From Helicostylum pulchrum (Eukaryota > Mucoromycota > Mucoromycetes > Mucorales > Mucoraceae): a stretch of DNA of 64,000 nt. The DNA is taken from contig JAIXMO010000006.1 in assembly GCA_025677825.1 (NCBI GenBank), forward strand, positions 310,001-374,000. Reading direction: 5' to 3'. Made by a program: the position numbers and the translations under genes. The notes beneath the pieces were generated by a model. The model was given only the letters and a program-made list of their open reading frames with translations. It made no database searches and was not told where the DNA came from. Below, in pieces: positions 57,106 through 64,000 of this stretch (position 1 is the stretch's first letter; each line of letters begins with the position of its first letter).

Positions 57106-58243
57106 TTATTGCTTGTCATTATCAGGAGGAGGAGGGTTGCTTCCAGACATAGCATCACGAGCCCTAGAAAGAAAAAAAGAAAAAAAGATTAGGTACACAC
57201 ATAAAAGAAACTGCATAAGTGAAACTTACATCTTCATCATTTCAGGGTTGTTCATCATATCTTGAATATTAGGACCTCCTGATCCACCAGCGGCACCACC
57301 ACTACCCATCATTTGTTGAGCCCTACAGACGTAACATTTTTATTTAATTCCCTCACTTTGTACATTTTCCGCGCGCATAAAAAAAAAGAAAATTACTTAC
57401 ATTCTAGCGATATTGGGGTTGCTCATCAAGTTATCAAGAGCACCGGATTGCATCATTTGTTGAGCCATACCCATTAAAGCAGGGTTATTAAGTAAAGCAC
57501 CAAGATCAGGCATACCACCGGCTCCACCACCAAGAGCGCTAAGATCAGGCATACCACCAGCACCAGCAGCAGAAGGTTCAGTAGTAGAACGTTCAACACT
57601 ACTGGCATTAGCCTTAGCAGAAGCAGTAGCTAAAGAAGACTTGAGTGTAGCGTTCTCAGGATCAAGTTCTAAACCTCTTTCATAAGCTTCAACTGCATCA
57701 TTGTACTTGTTTAAGCAAAAATAAGCATGACTAAATAAATTTTTAAAGTTTTAAAAAAAGCCCCATGATGTATAACACTTTTTCTTGATACTTTACCCCA
57801 TACGGCTGTAAGCCTTGCTATACTTGGGATCGACTTCAATGGCCTTCTCAGCGTCCTTGACAGCCTTCTCGTGATCACCTTGTTGACTATAAGCAGCAGC
57901 ACTAGTATATAATGTGTAAGAACAAAACGTCACTTTGTACCCACTTTATCCTGTTATATTCTTACCGGTTAGCATAATAAACAGCGTTGTTGTTATCAAG
58001 AGCAATGGCTTCAGTATAAAGCTTGATGGCTTCAGGGTAGTTACGTTCAGCAACCTTACGGTTACCCATAGCCTTCTTGGCTTCAGCAGCAGCCTTGTTC
58101 TCTTCATTGTTAGTAGTCTATTATATATAAATTACTAGGGTTAGTTTTTGTTCTGCATAAGAGAGGAAAAAAAAAAAAAAAAAAAAAAAAGTGACTTTAC
58201 AGCTACAGAAGAAAAAACCATGTGAGTATCATATCAATGACAG

Positions 58244-58279
<36 letters not shown>

Positions 58280-58692
58280 TACTTTCAACAACAACAGGTG
58301 ACTAGATAAATTTTGATAAAATACGAACGCGTAAGTCAGAAAAAAAAAATAAGATGATGAATTATAAAAATTGCCAATTAACAAAATACCTTGGCAGCAG
58401 AAGACTTTGTCTTAAGGTAAACGTCAAAGATAGAAAGTAAGTTGGCAGGCTTGGTAGAGTAGAGCTTCTTTTGAGCTTCATCTTCGGCATCTACACCAAA
58501 TGCTTCACCAATACATTGCATAGCAACTTTTTTTGTGGGGGATAGTTTAGTTTTTAAGGTTTTTATTTAATTGTTTGTTGTATTACCTTCGATACCCTCA
58601 GTATCATCCTTGTTAATGGTTCCATCTTCACAAGACTTTTGCAAGAATTCAAGAATAGAATAAACGAGTGCCTTTTTGTTTTCTGTAGCCAT
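57106..58692 (-). CDS. SGT2: SGT2/SGTA TPR co-chaperone
   Basis: Nine exons (58692-58587, 58526-58390, 58301-58283, 58202-58201, 58117-57966, 57901-57797, 57730-57401, 57322-57230, 57163-57106) give 333 residues. The N-terminal dimerisation domain ([20 protein letters not shown]) that binds Get4/5, three TPRs ([60 protein letters not shown]) for Hsp70/Hsp90, and a methionine-rich C-terminus ([30 protein letters not shown]) that holds tail-anchored membrane proteins are all present. SGT2 hands such clients to the GET pathway. The reading frame is kept only if a 19-nt and a 2-nt exon are included; both have good splice sites. Confidence 0.93.
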
Positions 58693-58936
58693 TTTGAAAG
58701 TGTTTTGGTTACAATTAAAAAAAGATAATAAAACACAAGTCCCAAACAGAGTTAAAAAAAAAAAAATCTTTGCTTTTTTTTTAACTAAACCAATCAAAAG
58801 CTCACTTGTTATCTTTCCATGTTGCAAAAAAAATTTTCTTCTATAAAATGGACCTGAAAAAAGTATCTGGTTTTTCCCCTTTTTTTTTCTTCATTATCAT
58901 ATAAATTTTTTTTTTCTTTTTAACAGCCAAGAAAAA
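58693..58936. promoter_or_regulatory. Divergent promoter between SGT2 and the NmrA-like gene
   Basis: The 244 bp between two divergent start codons must serve both genes. It is T/A-rich; a TTTTTAACAG sequence 10 bp before the NmrA-like ATG could be the acceptor of a 5' UTR intron. Confidence 0.45.
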
Positions 58937-59959
58937 ATGTCTACTTCAGCCACAGGAAAAGGATCCATTTTCGTCTCTGGAACAGATGGAGATAAAGGCG
59001 TAACTATTGTTCAACAATTGTTGCAATTCCCTCAACAATACAAACATTTAAGTCCTCAGGTCATTTATGCTGGTTTACCTGATGATACCACTCCCAGAGC
59101 TAAATCTTTACAGGGTTTAGGCGCAAATGTTGTCGCCTTTGATATCTTTAATGACCACGCCGCTGCTGTAAATGCTCTTACTGGTGTCACCAAATTATGT
59201 TTGTTAATTGACCCTTTAAGTGAACGCTTACAAAAATCCCGCGCCTACCATTACGGTAAAGCTTTCATTGATGCAGCTAAAGAAGCTAATGTTGAACACA
59301 TTATCTTTTTGACACCATTTACACCACTGGATGCTATTTCAAACAATGAGCCCACTGAAAAAGTCAAGTATGACTCTTATCGATCTCAGTTTATGCTTAT
59401 CGAAAGTTATTTACATTCACAGTTTAATACCAACCAGATTACCTTATTAAGATATCCCGGTGTTCTTCACCAACATTTACTTGTGTTTGGTAAATATATT
59501 GCTCAACATAATGCGTTCCCTTTACCAAACCAACAAATGGAAATCACAGTAGAGTCTTGTAATATGATTGATATTGCGCGTGCAACAGCATGTGTTGCAC
59601 ATTCACCTACACTTCGTCACAGCAAAAACTCGTACAAGATTTCATCACCTCAACTGTTGACTTTTGAAGAAGTGAGCGAGAGAGTGTTATCTGGTCTTGA
59701 TCGAGAAAATACAGTGAATTTAATGGACGTGGATACTTTACAAAAAATCATTGGTGAATCGATTGGGAATGACGACCACGCTGTCTTTTTATTGGAGATG
59801 TGGGGTTTACAGCAAAAGTTAAAAGGAAGAAGGTTAGAAATCACTAGAGACTTGGAATTGTTGACGGGACAAAGCGGGAAAACTCTGAACGAATTCTTGA
59901 AAGAAGACGCTGTACGTGATGCTTTCTTATCTCATATCATTTTACCTAAAGTAGCTTAA
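58937..59959 (+). CDS. NmrA-like NAD(P)-binding protein
   Basis: A single exon of 340 residues. The N-terminus has a Rossmann strand and loop (SIFVSGTDGDKGVTIVQQLL) where NmrA proteins have GATGxxG; here the last-but-one position is K, a deviation. NVVAFDIFND and LCLLIDPLSE follow as the next strands, then KEANVEHIIFLTPF, a motif typical of the NmrA/isoflavone-reductase branch, and LLRYPGVLHQHLL. NmrA-like proteins bind NAD(P) and often act as redox sensors rather than enzymes; the lack of a YxxxK pair fits this. The intron-free structure stands out among neighbours. Confidence 0.8.
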   Translation: MSTSATGKGSIFVSGTDGDKGVTIVQQLLQFPQQYKHLSPQVIYAGLPDDTTPRAKSLQGLGANVVAFDIFNDHAAAVNALTGVTKLCLLIDPLSERLQKSRAYHYGKAFIDAAKEANVEHIIFLTPFTPLDAISNNEPTEKVKYDSYRSQFMLIESYLHSQFNTNQITLLRYPGVLHQHLLVFGKYIAQHNAFPLPNQQMEITVESCNMIDIARATACVAHSPTLRHSKNSYKISSPQLLTFEEVSERVLSGLDRENTVNLMDVDTLQKIIGESIGNDDHAVFLLEMWGLQQKLKGRRLEITRDLELLTGQSGKTLNEFLKEDAVRDAFLSHIILPKVA

Positions 59960-60884
59960 GTAAAAAAAAAAAGAAAAAAAACTCTTCTGCACAAACACAC
60001 ACACACAAATACATATGATCCCCCATTCTTTTTTCCTTTTTGTACATAAAATAAATAAATAAATAAATCATTAAAAATTTTTTATCAAGTAACACAAATA
60101 CCATTTGATGTTTAAGTTGTACCAACCAAATCCAATTATTTGAAGTACACCAATCGTATAATCTACATCTATTGGCTAAAGATAAAAGAAAACTTTTAAT
60201 CAGTGTCAGGTGTGTCCTAATTAGAATATGTCGCACAAGAAGATATTGATAAGAAAAACATACGCTAAAAGCATTATTGTTGCGTTGTGTGATGAAACCA
60301 TAATTTTTCTACCCAGGCACAATTTTGATTTACTCTGGCTTTCGATAAGAGACTTTTAATTTATGACGTTATAAGCATGTTTGTGCACACAAATTCCTCT
60401 CTCGCTCACCCTTGACAAGCACTATAAAAGGTCACACCCCGATAAACCCAAAACAAAAAAAAGCTATTACGCACTCTCTCTTGCCAACCTAACCTGAAAA
60501 AGTAAAATGTCCTCACTACTTTAAAATAACCTTTTTTTTTTCTGTAAAAAAAAAAAAAACCTCGAGCTGCTTTTTAAAATTGTCACTCTAATAAAAACCT
60601 TTTTTTTATTGCAGTACAAAAACTCTTTTTTAAAAAGAGTATTAAGAGGTTTTTACAAGATAAGAGAACTAACATAATATTCCTTATTTATACCTGCTCA
60701 GGTGATCGGTTACAAAAAAAAAAGGTACCGGATTTAGTAAATCAAGGGAACGACTAGTTTTTTACGTAACCATAAATATAATCCAATAGGTAAACTTGCC
60801 TTTTTTTATTAAAATTGTTACCACAAGTCAAGTGATTTAGCATTTATTATAATGTATGACTAATTCTTTTTTCATCACAGCTAG
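59960..60884. other. Intergenic region
   Basis: AT-rich DNA with a CA-repeat (59993-60007), TAAA repeats and an A/T-rich hairpin near 60630-60645 (ACTCTTTTTTAAAAAGAGT). No gene recognised. Confidence 0.35.
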
Positions 60885-60965
60885 TAGCTTTTAAATGTAT
60901 TCTTATTATAGTAAATAACTCTGTACTATTTCAATTGAGAACAATAAAAACTTTAATAGAATCTA
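60885..60965. repeat. Short copy of the dispersed repeat's left edge
   Basis: AGCTAGTAGC...TTAAATGTATT and CAATAAAAACTTTAATAGAA match 23408-23500 (copy A). It borders the broken F-box gene on one side; copy B borders it on the other. Confidence 0.55.
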
Positions 60966-61042
60966 ATAATAATATATATATAAAAAGATATCTAGCATCT
61001 CTTGAAATTAAAAGATACAGATGAATCACAAAATACGGTAAG

Positions 61043-62792
61043 TCAAGGTGAAGTGGTAGTAGTAGTAGGGTTTCCAATATACTCTACTTGTGCAGCAGTT
61101 TTTCCTTTCTCTTCATTCAGATAATAGCATCGTCCTTCGCCGTTCGTACATTTAAGCAAGACAAAATCACTATCTGGAATATCGACATGGCTTACAGTTG
61201 TATAAATAAAAGCCTTGAGCTTTTTAAACCCCGTTAGATTCATAACGGGAGTGTAAACGACCCCACTGTAAGGGTTCGAAGGATATAACCTCAATATCTT
61301 TCAAATAAGTTGTCACCAAATTAAAGAAGTGTTGATCGGGGATAATGTGTTCTATTTCTAAAAGATCGATTTCATAATTTGGTTGATCAGAGCCAATTGG
61401 GTTTTCCTTATTATGTGTATATTTGATAGTAGAAACCATTTCTCCGTACCGATAAGCATAGTAATGAAGTTCAAAGCTTTGAAGTTCAGGACAATTCAAA
61501 AAAGAGTATTTTAAATATTGGTACTTCAAATCAGAGTTATCACGAAAAATGACAATTTCTAAATTGTCGAAAATTTCTGGACCAATAATGGAGCTGGTTC
61601 TGTCTGGTAAATCTAGATCTGCATTATCAGGACCATGAAAATCGTTATCGTACATACAATAAGCTGTGTATAATCCATAACTACTATCGCAGTGAAATAT
61701 ACACTCCGAAAGTTCTTGTATATCTAACTCTGTGAATTTGGCTTTACAATAAGTCTGTCGAGTTCCCCGGAACGCGTTCAATAGCTTAAAATATTTTGTC
61801 ATTTTGTTTTCTTCATTAGGTTGTACTTCATACTGATCAAGAAAATTAAAGTGAATAAGTACACTATCAACCTTACCAACTTTTTGCATAAGTCGTAAGG
61901 CAAGTTCCATTTCAGCACTGTCGGTCCACCGAAAAAGGGTTTTGTTCAGATATCGTAATACTTATGTCTATCAATTGATTTGGAAAGTAGTCTACAAGAT
62001 ATCTCGTAAAAGTAGCCGATAAAGATGGGAGTTCTAGCTTTAGGCATCTCAAACTGGCATTACAGTTTAGATTGATGTTGTTGTTCAACCGACGTAACAT
62101 GGCACTTTCTGAAATCGGGTACTTGCTAGAGAATTTAAGTTGTTCCAAATTGAGACAACTGTCTAGTACTTGAAGTGGTGTCAAATTAATATCGTGTTTA
62201 TTTTCGAGTGATAGTTTGTCAATTTCTTAAATTCGGTTAACGAATCTAATATATTGATGTGGTGGGAGTTGAGGTGAATTGTGTTTTTGTCGTAAACTAA
62301 ATTTACACTGGCAATAGTGTCACGAAATCTGTAATATACTAAAAATAACAAGTCGTAATAGTAGCTATCAGTAAGGTCTGCAGTACTAATCTCGCTGATA
62401 TGCTTCAGATCAGCGTCTAACAAAAATCCTATATATTCCCCAGCGTAGCGGGTGGGGCTTATATCAATCTTTTTTAGATTTGGTAGCTGGCCCAGTAACA
62501 CTAATAGTTCTGGTTTACTGAATCTATAAGTCCTTCCGTTATGTTGTTTCCATTTATCTGTAATTTTTAACTTTGTGATAAGATGGCCATATTTAAAATA
62601 TTGACTGTGGTCGAGATGGTTTAAATACGATATCACAAGACTAATTTTGGAGTTTTGTAGCGTCACTTCTCCCCAGTTCAACGGAATAGCCACGTAATAC
62701 CAACTCTTACAAACAAAGTAACACGTTTGAAGGTCTTTTTGCTCTAAATTTTGAAATATACTATTGAATATCTCTGAAGGTAGGTCACGCAT
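61043..62792 (-). pseudogene. Broken F-box/LRR-type protein gene
   Basis: From ATG 62792 the minus strand gives an F-box (MRDLPSEIFNSIFQNLEQKD, then CYFVCKSWYYVAIPLNW) and an LRR-like body. The protein can be followed for its whole length only by changing frame three times: near 62230 (to DKLSLENKHDINLTPLQVLD), near 61935 (to DSAEMELALRLMQKVG), and near 61290 (to LYPSNPYSGVVYTPVMNLTG); it ends PTTTTTSP at 61043. F-box proteins recruit substrates to SCF ubiquitin ligases. The layout resembles the other broken F-box gene at 11230. Assembly errors could imitate this decay, but neighbouring genes are clean. Confidence 0.75.
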
Positions 62793-62984
62793 ATTTCTTT
62801 TTAAAAAAATATATGTAAAAGAGAAAAAGAGTTGGAAAATGATGAATGACGAAATGAATGACTTTACGTAGACATAAAACACAGTTCCGCGTTTTCACAG
62901 TGCAAGAAACAAAAGAACCCAAAAATTAAACTTGTCAGAATAGGTATTATAATAGATACACACATATATAAAAGGTTTTATTAT

Positions 62985-64000
62985 AAGTAAAGCTCGATAC
63001 TAGTTTAATTGACAAGAATAAAATTTTAATAGAATTTGATATCATTTTTATGTTTGAGCTTTTGCAAAAAAAAAAAAGATTCACTTCATTTTTTTTTGTA
63101 CAATAGCTTGGGTTAGTTTAAGAACCATTTAAAGTGTTATAATTCATCATTGCTCATCCGTTATCCTCTCAAAAACGCGACTTTTTAAGTGAAGGTTTAG
63201 AAGTAACTTCTAAAAAAGGTCATTTTTCGTTGATCGAAATAAGATGTTTTCATTGTATGATTAAACATCAGGAAATGACTCTTTTTTCCAAGTTACCTGG
63301 TAAAAGTTACTCCTTAGGACGACTTATTTAATATAAATTACAAAAAACAGCTTGTTGTTTCGATTGTTTCGATCTTTTTTTCGGTTGGTCATTTTGATCA
63401 TTTTTGATCATTTCGGGGGGGGGGGCAACCCCTTTTGCGTTTTAGCGGTTATTCTAAAGTTACTCCAGATCCAGTTTTATTTTATTTATGGAAAAAACAA
63501 TTATAGTAAAGAGCTCTTTTAGGCGCATCTAACCCATCTAAAATTGTATTTTTAATAAAAACACTGACCGCGTAATCACTGTTTTAGACGTTTTTTTTCG
63601 CTAAAGTTTGAGTTAAGCGGTCCTTAAATCAGTGAATTCTTTAAAGTGCGTTTTCTCGCCCAGTTTTGGATGTAGCACTTTCTTTTATGAGCATCCATTA
63701 TATAGGTTTTGAGTATCTACATTCGATGCTATAACCAAACACGGTAATAAAAAACTGCATTTCTCGTAATCGCGACACTCTGAAAATGGTTACACGATGT
63801 TACACTAAAAAAGTGTCTTTTTTTTCCCAAAAAAAAAAAAGTCAAAAACAGCGATTACCCTTTCAGTTTTTGCACTAAAAATATGATTTAAAATTTATTA
63901 AAAGCGTATAAACGAGCTTTATACTATCCTTGTTTTTTCCACAAAGATAAGGAAATTGGATCTGGAGTAATCGGAAAATAACCACAAAACCACAAAAGGG
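62985..64000. repeat. Dispersed repeat, copy B (uninterrupted, runs off the window)
   Basis: Matches copy A on both sides of the LINE: left part with 23455-23757, then the target-site word at about 63289-63299, then the part matching 26500-27205. Its left inverted arm begins CAACCCCTTTTGCG at 63426, and the right arm begins GGATCTGGAGTAAT at 63958 and is cut by the window end. A G13 run precedes the left arm. Confidence 0.85.

Noticed and set aside
1..64000. CRISPR arrays, rRNA genes and bacterial-type operators
   Set aside because: None were seen; the DNA is eukaryotic with spliceosomal introns throughout.

Overview
This window is nuclear DNA from an early-diverging filamentous fungus, most likely Mucoromycota (Mucorales). 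It is very AT-rich with long A/T homopolymers, its protein-coding genes are split by many short introns (about 50-120 nt) with GTAAGT-like donors, and it carries a fungal housekeeping set (SHY1, NOP6, HOM6, ERG27, PUB1, RHO3, SGT2, homogentisate dioxygenase) next to animal-like genes typical of basal fungi (WDR91, Rab32, KCTD-type BTB, vezatin-like). Exon models were built by hand from splice-site motifs and reading-frame phase; coordinates of multi-exon genes span start to stop, and exons are listed in each entry.

Layout. 0-8 kb: a partial glycosyltransferase-like gene, a Sec14-like lipid-transfer gene, a DUF3020-type gene, a vezatin/Inp2-like membrane protein, and SHY1 ending 5 bp from it in convergent orientation. 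8-16.3 kb: accessory DNA with two inverted decayed copies of an unrecognised gene, a broken F-box gene, a broken CCCH zinc-finger gene and a small KCTD-type BTB array with one intact member. 17-21.3 kb: NOP6, a multi-pass membrane protein, a Rab32-like GTPase, a UQCC2-like factor and NDUFA12. 21.9-22.8 kb: a divergent pair of small secreted cysteine-rich peptide genes, one with a lost start codon. 23-29 kb: a repeat split by a 5'-truncated LINE with clear target-site duplication, a MITE-like hairpin and gene fragments. 30-42.4 kb: an SPX-SLC13 phosphate transporter, tRNA-His, a TRP-channel fragment, WDR91, PUB1/TIA-1 and RHO3. 42.8-43.9 kb: gene relics, including a second copy of the CCCH relic. 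44.5-51.4 kb: homoserine dehydrogenase, the ERG27 sterol reductase, a secreted cysteine-rich peptide, a LIN1/CD2BP2-like splicing protein and homogentisate dioxygenase. 51.8-54.5 kb: relics of a homeodomain gene and others, plus a CxxC-rich candidate. 54.9-60 kb: a striking Nudix + tandem CCCH + W2 fusion, SGT2 (requiring a 2-nt microexon) and an NmrA-like protein. 60.9-64 kb: a frameshifted F-box gene flanked by repeat copies, the last being the uninterrupted relative of the LINE-split repeat.

The living genes are mostly independent housekeeping functions rather than a pathway cluster: two mitochondrial-complex genes (UQCC2-like, NDUFA12) lie side by side, and SHY1 serves a third complex. 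Several neighbours are convergent with gaps of 5-71 bp, implying overlapping 3' UTRs. The most unusual items are the Nudix-CCCH-W2 protein, the 2-nt exon of SGT2, and the hidden secreted peptide pair.
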